64,000 bases of DNA. Source: Prochlorococcus sp. AG-347-J19. Lineage in GTDB: Bacteria > Cyanobacteriota > Cyanobacteriia > PCC-6307 > Cyanobiaceae. The translations under genes and the position numbers were made by a program. The stretch's first letter is position 1. Each line of letters begins with the position of its first letter. The DNA lies in assembly GCA_003279015.1 (NCBI GenBank), contig QCBV01000005.1:1-64000 (forward strand), read 5' to 3'. Under the pieces are notes generated by a model. That model ran no database searches, was not told where the DNA came from, and saw only the letters and a list, made by a program, of their open reading frames with translations. Below are positions 1-8,456 of this stretch, piece after piece.

Positions 1-54
1 ATTAAAAGTTTACTTTTTGTATTTTTAGAAAATTTTGAAATACTTTAGTGGATG

Positions 55-207
55 TTAATCATCATGATCATCCCAAGGATCAGTAAGTTTTGCAGCCTTA
101 GGACCAAATGCAGTCCAAAGACCAAAACCTGTTAAGGCTAAAAGTATAGCCAGAATTGTAACTGCAATGGAGACTGCAGGATCTGGAGCAGATGATAAAG
201 TTTGCAT
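55..207 (-). CDS. psbN: PsbN, photosystem II assembly protein
   Basis: A 50-residue ORF beginning MQTLSSAPDPAVS and ending in TDPWDDHDD. It has one hydrophobic span (about residues 13-32) and the conserved FGPKAAKLTDPW-type tail of PsbN. PsbN is a thylakoid protein needed for assembly or repair of photosystem II rather than a core subunit. It is divergent from psbH with 80 bp between the start codons, the arrangement common in cyanobacteria and plastids. Length is normal for the family. Confidence 0.93.
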   Translation of the reverse strand: MQTLSSAPDPAVSIAVTILAILLALTGFGLWTAFGPKAAKLTDPWDDHDD

Positions 208-287
208 CAATTTTACTAAGTTTGTAAACAATTTATGTATTAGTTCTTATACAATAGCGAAATAATATTCGATTTTGTGAATTCAAC

Positions 288-488
288 ATGGGTCAAAAAA
301 CACCACTAGGAAGTCTTTTAAAAGCAATTGGCAATTCAGGGCAAGGAAAAGTAGTTCCTGGTTGGGGAGCAGTTCCTGTGATGACTGTCATAGGACTACT
401 GCTCTTAGTTTTTTTAGTTATTTTACTACAAATTTATAACCAATCGCTGTTGCTACAGGGTTTCTCAGTAGATTGGAACGGAAACTAA
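288..488 (+). CDS. psbH: Photosystem II protein PsbH
   Basis: A 66-residue protein with a short polar N terminus ([15 protein letters not shown]), the conserved [12 protein letters not shown] segment and a single transmembrane helix at about residues 29-50, as in PsbH. The subunit sits next to CP47 in the thylakoid membrane and supports PSII stability and quinone-site function. It is divergent from psbN, so the 80-bp gap should hold both promoters. The Thr-rich phosphorylation segment of plant PsbH is absent, as usual in cyanobacteria. Confidence 0.95.
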   Translation: MGQKTPLGSLLKAIGNSGQGKVVPGWGAVPVMTVIGLLLLVFLVILLQIYNQSLLLQGFSVDWNGN

Positions 489-630
489 ATTTCTGAAACT
501 TTCTGAAAAGTAATCCAATTTCATCTAAATATTACCCAAGGATCTTTCTTTGGAATTTTATTTTTGTCTGATTAGTTATATTTTGTTTATATATCTGTAA
601 CTCTCAATGAAACAGATTTAGGAATGTATT

Positions 631-1233
631 ATGCATGAAATATTTCTTATTGGGTTGGGTAATCCCGGGAAAAAATACTTGAATAGTAGGCATAACATAG
701 GCTTTTTAATCCTCGAAAATCTTTCTAAAAAATATAATTCAAAATTTATTCTAAAAGATAAACTTAAAAGTTCCTGCTCAGAATTCAAAATAAAGGATTC
801 TACTTACAGGCTATTTCTACCAAATACGTTTATGAATAACAGTGGTGATGCTGTACGGGCAATTATAGATTGGTACAAAATCAATCTAGATCAAGTATTT
901 ATAATAGTAGATGATAAGGATCTTCCCCTTGGAAAAGTAAGATTTAGAAAAAAAGGGAGTTCAGGTGGACATAATGGTCTTAAAAGCATAATTGAAAAAT
1001 TGCAAACTCAAAACTTTAATAGAATAAGAATTGGTATTGGATCTCCTCAAACAAATACAGGAAAAAATAATTTCAATACTATTTCCCATGTATTAGGCAA
1101 TATTTCTATAGAAGAAAAGTCAATCTTGGATAAAGTATATAAAAGGGTAATAGAATCTCTTGAAGAATTAAATACTAAAAAAGAAGAATTTATAATACAT
1201 GAATTAAATTCTTTTGATAAAGACCAAATTTAA
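631..1233 (+). CDS. pth: Peptidyl-tRNA hydrolase
   Basis: Cleaves peptidyl-tRNA released from stalled ribosomes so that the tRNA can be recycled; cytoplasmic. The 200-residue protein has the family motifs in order: GLGNPG with Asn11, SRHNIG with the catalytic His21, FMNNSG near residue 69, VDDKDLPLG near 93 and GSSGGHNGLKSI near 109. Length is normal. It starts at ATG after a 142-bp AT-rich gap behind psbH, and the next gene begins 4 nt after its stop, suggesting cotranscription. Confidence 0.96.
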   Translation: MHEIFLIGLGNPGKKYLNSRHNIGFLILENLSKKYNSKFILKDKLKSSCSEFKIKDSTYRLFLPNTFMNNSGDAVRAIIDWYKINLDQVFIIVDDKDLPLGKVRFRKKGSSGGHNGLKSIIEKLQTQNFNRIRIGIGSPQTNTGKNNFNTISHVLGNISIEEKSILDKVYKRVIESLEELNTKKEEFIIHELNSFDKDQI

Positions 1234-1236
1234 AAA

Positions 1237-1494
1237 ATGCGGCCAAAACCAGAAACAATAGCCAATGTAAGCATTAAAGAATATTGCTTCTCAAAAAAAC
1301 AAATTAACGGGATTGTGGAAGCTAGCCAATTTAAGTGGGATTTCACATGGTCTTTTAATAAAGGGTCATTATTAGTGCATCCTCCTTTAGGCAGAGCATT
1401 AATTGAGGATGCCTTATTAAGGTTTTTATTGAAAAAAGATAATGAACTAGAAACGGGTAATGAATATAAGTTTACTATTTCAGCCAAGTTTTAA
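1237..1494 (+). CDS. Small conserved cyanobacterial protein (DUF3146-like)
   Basis: An 85-residue protein with no membrane segment. The pattern IVEASQFKWDFTWSFNKG, LLVHPPLGRALIEDAL and a C-terminal TISAKF matches what I recall of DUF3146, a small family found almost only in cyanobacteria and of unknown function. It starts 4 nt after pth, so the two are probably cotranscribed. Its 3' end overlaps the convergent gene by 20 bp. A reading frame also runs across this gene on the other strand, but that product resembles nothing known to me. Confidence 0.75.
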   Translation: MRPKPETIANVSIKEYCFSKKQINGIVEASQFKWDFTWSFNKGSLLVHPPLGRALIEDALLRFLLKKDNELETGNEYKFTISAKF

Positions 1495-1912
1495 AATCCA
1501 TATTTTGATTTAAGGTAAACTTGATTTTGCAATAATCTTCTAAAATTATCAAAGCAGCTATAGCATCAAGATTTTTATTATAAATAAAAATCTCCCTAGG
1601 AATTAAAGACTTTAAACCGCTGACTGGGAAAAGTTCGAAATATCTGGCTTTGGCTCTAAAAGTAGTATTTTTTTCTTCAAAAGTTATTATTTCTTTTTTA
1701 AAAAAATCTAGTTTTTCTCTAATCTGTTTACTTGTTGTACCGTTCCCAATAATAATTTTTGATATGTCTTCGGCGTTATTTAAATTTCTGACATAGTCTT
1801 GAAGTAATTCACTTTTAAGAATTATGGCTTGATAAACTTTTTTTTCACTTATTTCAGCTAAAACTAACCCAGATTTATATTTACCAGGATCTATAGATAT
1901 CAGTGTAAACAT
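1475..1912 (-). CDS. YqgF/RuvX-fold nuclease-like protein
   Basis: A 145-residue protein starting MFTLISIDPGKYKSGLVLAE; the IDPG..K.GL pattern is the first strand of the RNase H-like fold in YqgF/RuvX resolvases. A central Glu-rich strand (ITFEEKNTT, about residue 77) and a late Asp (NLDAIAALIIL, about 116) supply plausible further acidic ligands. Similar cyanobacterial proteins are usually labelled Holliday-junction resolvase-like or pre-16S rRNA nuclease-like. The exact substrate is not established here. It lies 6 bp downstream of the DUF3084 gene on the same strand, a likely operon. Confidence 0.7.
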   Translation of the reverse strand: MFTLISIDPGKYKSGLVLAEISEKKVYQAIILKSELLQDYVRNLNNAEDISKIIIGNGTTSKQIREKLDFFKKEIITFEEKNTTFRAKARYFELFPVSGLKSLIPREIFIYNKNLDAIAALIILEDYCKIKFTLNQNMDFKTWLK

Positions 1913-1918
1913 AGAGAA

Positions 1919-2878
1919 TTATAATCTAGTAATATTCAACTCAACTATTATAGGATCTCCAGTTTTACTATCTTTTAAAGATACAACTTCTAATCGATAT
2001 TTATTATTTTGAGTGATATTTAACGAATCTCTAATTTTTTTAATGAAGTCCCCTCTGGTTGTGATTTCGTTAACAATAGATCCTCTTGATTTAATTTTAT
2101 CTCTAGTTTTTCTCAACAAAGTTTTAATTTTTGAATTAATCCTTTTATAATCAAAATCTTTAGTTTCAAAAATTTCGCTTGTAACTACTTCTCCTTTTCT
2201 TACGATAATTTTATTTTGCAGCAATTCTGGATATACAAAAACAAAATTATCTCCTCTCAAAATATTAGTTGCTGATTTAATCAAAATTATCCAATCCCCA
2301 CCTTTTTCTGTGACTTCTTCAATTCTAGAAATATCACTCGGTCTCCACAAAAGAATATTTTTTATTTCTTTTTTATTAGGAATTACAACTTTTTGAACAT
2401 ATCTATCTGCACTATTGTAAATTTTTCCTAGATCTAATTTGATATTTTGATTAGAAGTAACTTTTGCAATAAATAAAGTTTGCCCTCTTTTAATAACTAC
2501 ATTTCCTCTTCGAAATTCTTTAATATCACTTTTTAATTGATTTAATTCCATTTCTTTATTATTGATCTTTGCTTCAAGCTTCTTTCTTTCTTCCTGCAAA
2601 GGAAGAAGTGCTTTTTTACTCTCATCCAAAGTTTTTTGTAAAAAAGGAATATCAACAAAAAGTCTTTGCCGAAATTCCTCACTCACTAAAATCAATAATC
2701 CTATAGATATTGCACTAATAAAACCTCCAGTTATTATCGTTACGATCGTAGCTGTTTTTTTTGGTCTTAATTTTAAGATACTAAATCTTGCTTTACCAAT
2801 CTTCGTACCAAGTAAATCACCAAATGGTGCGATTAATCCTCCAAGTAATATTAAAAAAACAATTAAGATCCAGGCCAC
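1919..2878 (-). CDS. DUF3084 membrane protein with coiled coil
   Basis: A 319-residue protein of unknown function. It has two N-terminal hydrophobic segments (about residues 2-20 and 44-66) flanking a basic stretch with GTKIGKARFSILKLRPKKTA. A coiled coil follows at roughly 80-125 (DESKKALLPLQEERKKLEAK), then a soluble beta-rich C-terminal region. This order and the LKLRPKKTA motif fit cyanobacterial DUF3084 proteins, often annotated as possible Myosin/SMC-like because of the coiled coil. It lies between ntcA and the resolvase-like gene, both also on the minus strand. Confidence 0.8.
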   Translation of the reverse strand: MAWILIVFLILLGGLIAPFGDLLGTKIGKARFSILKLRPKKTATIVTIITGGFISAISIGLLILVSEEFRQRLFVDIPFLQKTLDESKKALLPLQEERKKLEAKINNKEMELNQLKSDIKEFRRGNVVIKRGQTLFIAKVTSNQNIKLDLGKIYNSADRYVQKVVIPNKKEIKNILLWRPSDISRIEEVTEKGGDWIILIKSATNILRGDNFVFVYPELLQNKIIVRKGEVVTSEIFETKDFDYKRINSKIKTLLRKTRDKIKSRGSIVNEITTRGDFIKKIRDSLNITQNNKYRLEVVSLKDSKTGDPIIVELNITRL

Positions 2879-2917
2879 ACTGTTTCATGCACTCCATACA
2901 TCATAATGAATGATGGA

Positions 2918-3658
2918 TCAATTAAATCTTTTAGCAAGAGCTATTGGGTCAAATACTGTAATCTTTTTTCTTTCAATAGTAAGAAGACCGGAATCCTTCA
3001 AATCTCCTAGTAGTCTAGTAATAGTAACTCTTGTTGAACCGATAGCCTCAGCAATTGCTTGATGTGAAAGTCTCAAATCTATCGTAATACCTTTTTCACT
3101 TGCAACTCCAAAGTCTCTACAGAGAACCATTAAGAAGCTTACTAAGCGAGAAGACATATCTCTATGAGTAAGAGTTTCAATCATCGTTTCTGTTTGTAAG
3201 ATCCTACTTGAAAGACCTTGCAATAATAATAATCCCACTGATGCATCTTCTTCTATTGCTCTTAATACAGAATTAGCAGGTGCTGTTATCATTTCAACTC
3301 TTGTGAATGCAATGGCATGATAGAAGCGATCAGATCTATGGCCTGTAAGGAGAGATAAAACACCAAAGAGACTATTTTCTCTTAAAAGAGAGACAGTTAT
3401 CTCTTCACCAGACTCATAAACTCTTGATAATCTTACGGCTCCTCTTCTTATCAAATAAACTCTCTCAGCAGGGTCCCCTGGAAAAAATATTGTTTTAGAT
3501 CTTTCAACCATTTCTGTGCTTGCCCCCTCTAGACCTTTAATTACTTCCATTAAAGTTCTATTAATTGGAAAACGTTCTCCAACAGAGTTAATTTTACTTT
3601 GTCCAGATTGTTGCGAACTAAAGCTGCTGAATCTTCTTGAAGAAGGGATCATAAACAT
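2918..3658 (-). CDS. ntcA: Global nitrogen regulator NtcA
   Basis: CRP/FNR-family activator that binds 2-oxoglutarate and controls nitrogen assimilation genes. The effector beta-barrel spans about residues 35-150 ([20 protein letters not shown]) and is followed by the dimer helix. The C-terminal helix-turn-helix at about 196-226 ([20 protein letters not shown]) is close to the sequence conserved in cyanobacterial NtcA. Length 246 is slightly above the usual 222-225 because of an N-terminal extension; MFMIPSSRR could also start at the second Met. A site matching the NtcA consensus lies upstream, which suggests autoregulation. Confidence 0.97.
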   Translation of the reverse strand: MFMIPSSRRFSSFSSQQSGQSKINSVGERFPINRTLMEVIKGLEGASTEMVERSKTIFFPGDPAERVYLIRRGAVRLSRVYESGEEITVSLLRENSLFGVLSLLTGHRSDRFYHAIAFTRVEMITAPANSVLRAIEEDASVGLLLLQGLSSRILQTETMIETLTHRDMSSRLVSFLMVLCRDFGVASEKGITIDLRLSHQAIAEAIGSTRVTITRLLGDLKDSGLLTIERKKITVFDPIALAKRFN

Positions 3659-3672
3659 TATTACTATTAAAA

Positions 3673-3714
3673 AATTTAAGAAGACGCCTTGAAATTTCTT
3701 GTATCAACAGTAAC
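3673..3714 (-). promoter_or_regulatory. Predicted NtcA-activated promoter of ntcA
   Basis: On the minus strand GTTACTGTTGATAC (3701-3714) matches GTAN8TAC with one mismatch. Exactly 22 nt later comes TAAATT (3673-3678), matching the TAN3T -10 element of NtcA-activated promoters. The consensus GTAN8TAC-N20-24-TAN3T is established for cyanobacteria. Use of this particular site is inference. Confidence 0.65.
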
Positions 3715-3792
3715 AATTTTCAATTCTTTTTGATTTCTCAAAGAACTTTTTTCAGATAATTCCAACTTTCACAGCACTTTTTTTAAGTAACA

Positions 3793-3834
3793 TTACACTA
3801 TATGCAGTGTAAATAAATTCAAATTATACTGCAT
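3793..3834. promoter_or_regulatory. Operator-like set of three inverted half-sites before the CobO-like gene
   Basis: TTACACT (3793-3799) and AGTGTAA (3806-3812) form a perfect 7-bp inverted repeat with a 6-nt spacer. The second arm, extended to ATGCAGTGTAA (3802-3812), is also inverted relative to TTATACTGCAT (3824-3834), with 10 of 11 positions matching and an 11-nt spacer. The block ends 19 bp before the ATG of the CobO-like gene. I do not recognise the sequence as a known cyanobacterial operator. Confidence 0.5.
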
Positions 3835-3853
3835 GTAGAAAGAAATCTAAATA

Positions 3854-4435
3854 ATGGTAATTAGTTCATCTAATATTCATTCCAAAAGTAATCTAGATGT
3901 AGTAAGTATAAATTCTGCTAACAAAAATAACTTAAAAAGATTTACACAAAACGGTCAAATCCAAATCTATCAATCTTCGTATAGAGGCAGTTATTCCTCT
4001 ATAATTAGGGATTGTTTAAGAAATGCTGCTCTTGGTAGGAAAGTACTTTTAATACAATTCATGAAGGGAGGGGTTAAACAAGGAATTGCTCATAAAATAA
4101 AGCTTTGTGGCAATTTAACTTGGGTAAGATCATCAAATTCCTTCGATCAATATCATGCTGAAGAAATTGAAAATAATAAAAATTTGAAAAAATCTATTCA
4201 TGAATCTACTTATGAATTATGGAATTTTTGCAAAAAAGAAATACTTTCTGGTGAACAGGACCAGATCATACTTGATGAAATTTTTCTTGCAATAGAGATG
4301 AAAATTATTGATAAAGATGATTTGGTTTCAACACTTGAAAACCGATTTGTATCCGGAGATGTAATTCTTACTGGTACAGATATCCCTAAAGATTTATTAT
4401 TAATGGCCAACCAAATTACCGAACTTCGCTCATAA
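3854..4435 (+). CDS. CobO/BtuR-family protein with degenerate P-loop
   Basis: A 193-residue protein that aligns by eye with cob(I)alamin adenosyltransferases of the CobO/BtuR type: GRKVLLIQFMKGG (residues 61-73), QIILDEIFLAIEMKII with Asp141-Glu142 as Walker-B-like residues, and the end VILTGTDIPKDLLLMANQITELR. The nucleotide-binding loop, normally GNGKGKTTAA, reads QSSYRGSYSS (about 40-49), so the Gly-Lys-Thr needed for ATP binding is gone. It is therefore probably not an active adenosyltransferase. It is 4 nt from dcd and thyX follows, so a role linked to nucleotide metabolism or cobalamin sensing is possible but unproven. Confidence 0.65.
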   Translation: MVISSSNIHSKSNLDVVSINSANKNNLKRFTQNGQIQIYQSSYRGSYSSIIRDCLRNAALGRKVLLIQFMKGGVKQGIAHKIKLCGNLTWVRSSNSFDQYHAEEIENNKNLKKSIHESTYELWNFCKKEILSGEQDQIILDEIFLAIEMKIIDKDDLVSTLENRFVSGDVILTGTDIPKDLLLMANQITELRS

Positions 4436-4439
4436 AACA

Positions 4440-5033
4440 ATGCTTAAAAATGATCTCTGGATAAATCAAAAAGCTTCTGAAGGAATGATAAATCCCTTCC
4501 AATCAAATCTGGTGAGGCATCTTGAACCTGATAATCAACAAAAGCCGGTTTTGAGTTATGGATGTTCATCTTATGGCTATGATTTAAGACTATCTTCAAA
4601 AGAATTCTTAATATTCAGGCATGTTCCAGGTACGGTGATGAACCCAAAAAAGTTTAATCCTGATAATTTAGAAAAAACTGTTCTTCACCACGATGAAGAT
4701 GGAGAATTTTTTATTCTTCCTGCTCACTCCTATGGTTTAGGGGTGGCTTTAGAAAAGATGAAAGTACCAGAAAATATAACTGTTATTTGTATTGGTAAAA
4801 GTACTTATGCCCGGTTAGGAATTATAGTAAATACAACCCCGGCGGAAGCAGGATGGGAAGGTCACTTAACTTTAGAGTTTAGTAATAGTTCAGGCGCCGA
4901 TTGCAGAATTTATGCTAACGAAGGTATCTGTCAACTACTTTTTTTTGAAGGCGATCCTTGCTCTACAACATATCAAGATAGAAAAGGTAAATATCAAAAT
5001 CAACCAGAGAAAGTAACTTTAGCAAAAATCTAA
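4440..5033 (+). CDS. dcd: dCTP deaminase
   Basis: Deaminates dCTP to dUTP, feeding dTMP synthesis. The 197-residue protein has SYGYDLRLS near residue 40, GKSTYARLGI (about 118-127, with Lys where many homologues have Arg), TTPAEAGWEGHLTLEFSN holding the catalytic Glu, and NEGICQLLFFEGD. Length is near the 188-200 typical of the family. It lies between the CobO-like gene and thyX, 4 nt and 1 nt away, so the three are almost surely one transcript. The pairing with thyX is logical, as dUMP is the ThyX substrate. Confidence 0.94.
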   Translation: MLKNDLWINQKASEGMINPFQSNLVRHLEPDNQQKPVLSYGCSSYGYDLRLSSKEFLIFRHVPGTVMNPKKFNPDNLEKTVLHHDEDGEFFILPAHSYGLGVALEKMKVPENITVICIGKSTYARLGIIVNTTPAEAGWEGHLTLEFSNSSGADCRIYANEGICQLLFFEGDPCSTTYQDRKGKYQNQPEKVTLAKI

Positions 5034-5034
5034 G

Positions 5035-5667
5035 ATGAGTAAAGTTGAACTTATTTCGCTAACTCCCGATGCAGAAAAGACAATGGCTTATATTGCAAGA
5101 GTTAGTAATCCAAGTAATCAGAGAAATGAAGATTATTCAAAGTTATTGAGTTATTGCATTAAAAATGAACATTGGAGTGTCTTTGAACAATCATTTATGA
5201 CCTTACAAATAGAAACCAACAGAGGAATTGCAGCTCAAATTTTAAGACATAGATCATTTACTTTTCAGGAGTTTTCACAGAGATATGCAGATAGTTCTCA
5301 ATTAGGGAATATTCCTTTGCCGGAGTTGAGAAGACAAGATTTTAAAAATAGGCAAAATTCTATTCCTGACCTTCCCGATGAATTACAAAAAAGGTTCAAT
5401 GAAAAAATTGCTTCACATTTTAAAGCTGCTTCACAATTGTATGAAGATTTACTTGCTGAAGGAATAGCAAAAGAATGTGCAAGATTTGTTTTGCCATTAG
5501 CAACACCAACGAGAATCTACATGTCTGGTTCATGCCGATCATGGATACATTACATTCATTTAAGATCAGCTCATGGGACTCAAGAAGAACATAAAGTTAT
5601 TGCACAAAATTGCAAGTCTATTTTCAAACAAAGCTTTCCTATTGTTTCAAAATCACTAGATTGGTAG
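5035..5667 (+). CDS. thyX: Flavin-dependent thymidylate synthase ThyX
   Basis: Makes dTMP from dUMP using FAD, methylene-tetrahydrofolate and NADPH. The signature RHRX7S is exact: Arg71-His-Arg73 followed by seven residues and Ser81 (RHRSFTFQEFSQRYADSS). Later motifs include ARFVLPLATPTRIYMSG and LRSAHGTQEE. Length 210 is normal. The ATG starts 1 nt after the dcd stop. It ends 3 bp from the convergent thioredoxin-like gene. No thyA is seen in the window. Confidence 0.96.
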   Translation: MSKVELISLTPDAEKTMAYIARVSNPSNQRNEDYSKLLSYCIKNEHWSVFEQSFMTLQIETNRGIAAQILRHRSFTFQEFSQRYADSSQLGNIPLPELRRQDFKNRQNSIPDLPDELQKRFNEKIASHFKAASQLYEDLLAEGIAKECARFVLPLATPTRIYMSGSCRSWIHYIHLRSAHGTQEEHKVIAQNCKSIFKQSFPIVSKSLDW

Positions 5668-5670
5668 AAA

Positions 5671-6213
5671 TTATCCGTGACTACGAGCAGAAAAATCTTG
5701 ATTTTTATTTCCTTTGATTAATGAAAATTCAGCATTAAGAATTTCTTTAGATTTTGTTTCTATATCTAGTTGATCAATAGAATTTTTTATTGTTGATTCT
5801 TCCTGTTTACCAACAAAAGTAGTTATTAAATTACCTTGCCTATCAAAAAGATTGACTTGAGGTATTCCATTGACTTCAAATTTTCTCATGTAATTATCCC
5901 ATTTTTGATTATCAACATTTAAAAAAACAAAATTCATATCTTTTTCGTATTCCTCTTTCAAAGCAGATACTTTTGGAGCCATTTCTTTGCAAACCTCGCA
6001 CCACTCTGCATAAAATTCAAGAAAAGTAGGTTTATTGTTTTTAAAAGCTATTGCAGGATCAACAGATAATTCTCCAAAACTCCTAAGAAGGTAAGTTGAT
6101 TGAAAAAAGAAATTCCTAAAAAAAACCAAAAAAATAATTACAACAGCAATAAGAAAAACAAGTATTAATTTTAAATTTTTGTTTAATAGAGGTTCTCTAT
6201 TTTCAAATTGCAC
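5671..6213 (-). CDS. txlA: Membrane-anchored thioredoxin-like protein (TxlA/HCF164 type)
   Basis: A 180-residue protein with one N-terminal membrane helix (about residues 14-37) followed by a thioredoxin domain whose active site is AEWCEVCKEMAP (Cys72, Cys75). This matches TxlA/HCF164, a thylakoid thiol oxidoreductase that delivers reducing power to the lumen for cytochrome and redox-protein assembly. The conserved cis-proline region is GIPQVNLFDRQGN. It is convergent with thyX. Assignment to the TxlA family is good; the physiological partner is inferred. Confidence 0.82.
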   Translation of the reverse strand: MQFENREPLLNKNLKLILVFLIAVVIIFLVFFRNFFFQSTYLLRSFGELSVDPAIAFKNNKPTFLEFYAEWCEVCKEMAPKVSALKEEYEKDMNFVFLNVDNQKWDNYMRKFEVNGIPQVNLFDRQGNLITTFVGKQEESTIKNSIDQLDIETKSKEILNAEFSLIKGNKNQDFSARSHG

Positions 6214-6348
6214 AATAAATACTTAGTAACTAAAATTATCTTAGATAAGAGAAACAAAAATAGATAATTTAAATACCTTACCTTTTAATCAACTGATAAA
6301 ATAGTAACTGAAAATGAGCAAAATATTTTTGATTCCTGAAATCTAATT

Positions 6349-7701
6349 ATGCAATCAATCTTTGGAACTGATGGAATAAGAGGAAAATTTAACGAAGAGA
6401 TAACTTATTCTCTAGCATACAAAGTCGGATATGCACTAGGTTCACATTTAGAAAATAATAATCCAATATTAATTGGGAGAGATACAAGGATTAGTGGAGA
6501 TATTCTGCTTCAGGCTATGACAAATGGTATAAAAGAAAGTGGTAAAAAATTTATAAACCTTGGGATATGCCCTACCCCAGCCATCCCTTTTTTAATCAAA
6601 CAAGAGAAGCTGAGTAGTGGGATAATGATTTCTGCAAGTCATAATCCGCCCGAATATAATGGAATAAAAATCTTTGATCATAATGGTCAAAAAATTACCA
6701 AAAATTTTGAAAATAAAATTCAAAAATTAGTTGAAGAGTCAAATCAAAATATATCAATCCCAACCAAGGAGATAGCTTTAAAAACAAATAATGAGCTAAT
6801 GGATATTTATATGAAAAGCCTAATCCAGACGATGGGAGGAGAGGATTTAAGCGGAATGAAAATAATATTAGATACTTGCTATGGATCAGCTACAACCTGC
6901 GCAAAAAAAATTTTTCAGAATCTTGGTGCTGATGTAAAAGTTATCAATAACTCCAACAATGGTTTAAAAATTAATGTGAAATGTGGATCTACTAACCTAG
7001 AACCACTAAAAAAAGCATTAAGAGAAAATATTGCAGATATGGGATTTAGCTTCGATGGAGATGCCGATAGAGTAATTGGAGTAGATTCTAAAGGCAATGT
7101 ATTGGATGGAGATCATATTCTTTTTCTTTGGGGTAGAGAACTTATGGAACAAAAGATTCTCACAAATAATTTACTAATATCAACTCAAATGGCAAATTTA
7201 GGTTTTGAAAAGGCATGGAACAAAATTGGCGGAATTTTATACAGAACTAATGTAGGAGATAAATACGTTCATGAAGCAATTAAAGAAAAAAAAGCCATTT
7301 TAGGTGGTGAGCAGTCAGGTCATATACTTTCTAAAATTAATAACTTTTCTGGAGATGGAATATTAACTGCACTGCAAATTTCTAAATACTGCAAAAAGAA
7401 AAAGATTATTCTAGATGATTGGCTTAAAAGTAGTTTTGACCCATTTCCTCAAAAACTAACGAACATTAATTTAGATTTTAATATTAATAAAATAAGTCAA
7501 GCAACTAAAAGCTTAATTGATCAAACTATAAAAAATTACCAGACAAATTATTCCTATGATTGTAGAATTTACATAAGGCCTAGTGGTACAGAGCCCCTAA
7601 TTAGAGTACTTGTTGAAGCTAAAACTCAGAAGATAGTTAAGTCCTTATCAAGTGAAATAACAAACAAACTCAATTTAGAAATTAAAAAAATTCTCAATTA
7701 A
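6349..7701 (+). CDS. glmM: Phosphoglucosamine mutase
   Basis: Interconverts glucosamine-6-phosphate and glucosamine-1-phosphate for UDP-GlcNAc and peptidoglycan synthesis. The 450-residue protein starts [12 protein letters not shown], has the phosphoserine loop [15 protein letters not shown] (Ser97), the metal loop [13 protein letters not shown] (about 233) and the C-terminal phosphate-binding [18 protein letters not shown] and SASHNP with the 450 length favour GlmM over phosphoglucomutase or ManB. It is convergent with trmB, 3 bp apart. Confidence 0.95.
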   Translation: MQSIFGTDGIRGKFNEEITYSLAYKVGYALGSHLENNNPILIGRDTRISGDILLQAMTNGIKESGKKFINLGICPTPAIPFLIKQEKLSSGIMISASHNPPEYNGIKIFDHNGQKITKNFENKIQKLVEESNQNISIPTKEIALKTNNELMDIYMKSLIQTMGGEDLSGMKIILDTCYGSATTCAKKIFQNLGADVKVINNSNNGLKINVKCGSTNLEPLKKALRENIADMGFSFDGDADRVIGVDSKGNVLDGDHILFLWGRELMEQKILTNNLLISTQMANLGFEKAWNKIGGILYRTNVGDKYVHEAIKEKKAILGGEQSGHILSKINNFSGDGILTALQISKYCKKKKIILDDWLKSSFDPFPQKLTNINLDFNINKISQATKSLIDQTIKNYQTNYSYDCRIYIRPSGTEPLIRVLVEAKTQKIVKSLSSEITNKLNLEIKKILN

Positions 7702-7704
7702 GAA

Positions 7705-8334
7705 TCAAATTTTCATATAAATTTGCTCAAAAATATCAACTTTATTTATACTCGCATACTTTTCCCTAGTAGTTTGAACTTTATTTGGATTAAAACTTTC
7801 GGAATAATTAAAATCTTTTTTATCTATTGTTTTAAAATGAAAATTGCTTGATATAGTGGAGTCCATATAGTCGAATAAATCCTTTACATCTGTTTTTATA
7901 AAAATTAGGGTCTCTTTTTGTAATGAATTTGAGAGCATATTAATAAATTCTGGTTGAATAACACGCCTTTTATAATGCCTTTTTTTAAACCACGGATCAG
8001 GGAAATTAAAAGAAATACTTTTTAGATTTTTGATAATGAATTTATTTTGGAAATCATCCAAAATATTATTAGCATTACCAAATAAAAAATATAGGTTTTT
8101 GATTTCTCGTTTCAAAACTTTTAATTGAGCATTTTTGACTAATTTCTCACGGATTTCAATTCCCAAGTAATTCCAACTGGTATTAACTAAAGCTAAATCG
8201 AATAGAAAGTCACCAGCAGCAGAACCTACATCCAAATGAAAATTCAATTTAGGATCAACAAACATTTCATGCAAAGAAGGGATTCTCTCAATTTGTTTAA
8301 AATTACTACTAAGAGGATTAACATGCTGTCTCAT
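7705..8334 (-). CDS. trmB: tRNA (guanine-N7-)-methyltransferase
   Basis: Adds m7G at position 46 of tRNA using S-adenosylmethionine. The 209-residue protein has the SAM-binding [14 protein letters not shown] (about residues 36-49) and the family motif [21 protein letters not shown] near 119-139, plus TTREKYA near the C terminus. Length is typical. It is divergent from the following membrane protein gene, with about 120 bp between the starts. Confidence 0.94.
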   Translation of the reverse strand: MRQHVNPLSSNFKQIERIPSLHEMFVDPKLNFHLDVGSAAGDFLFDLALVNTSWNYLGIEIREKLVKNAQLKVLKREIKNLYFLFGNANNILDDFQNKFIIKNLKSISFNFPDPWFKKRHYKRRVIQPEFINMLSNSLQKETLIFIKTDVKDLFDYMDSTISSNFHFKTIDKKDFNYSESFNPNKVQTTREKYASINKVDIFEQIYMKI

Positions 8335-8456
8335 TCAATTATTAATTTATTTCTAGGCAATAATATAAGGATGCATAATATTCATAACTATGACAATAGT
8401 AATTTCAAAAGTAACAGTTTGATGTTTAATTATTATGTGTTTAAAAAGAAAAAGTT

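Noticed and set aside
1-54. Possible gene end left of psbN
   Set aside because: Only AT-rich sequence is visible, with no recognisable coding tail.
1230-1487. Open frame antisense to the DUF3146-like gene
   Set aside because: The forward product matches a known family pattern and follows pth by 4 nt. The reverse frame has no recognisable motif and is best explained as a shadow.
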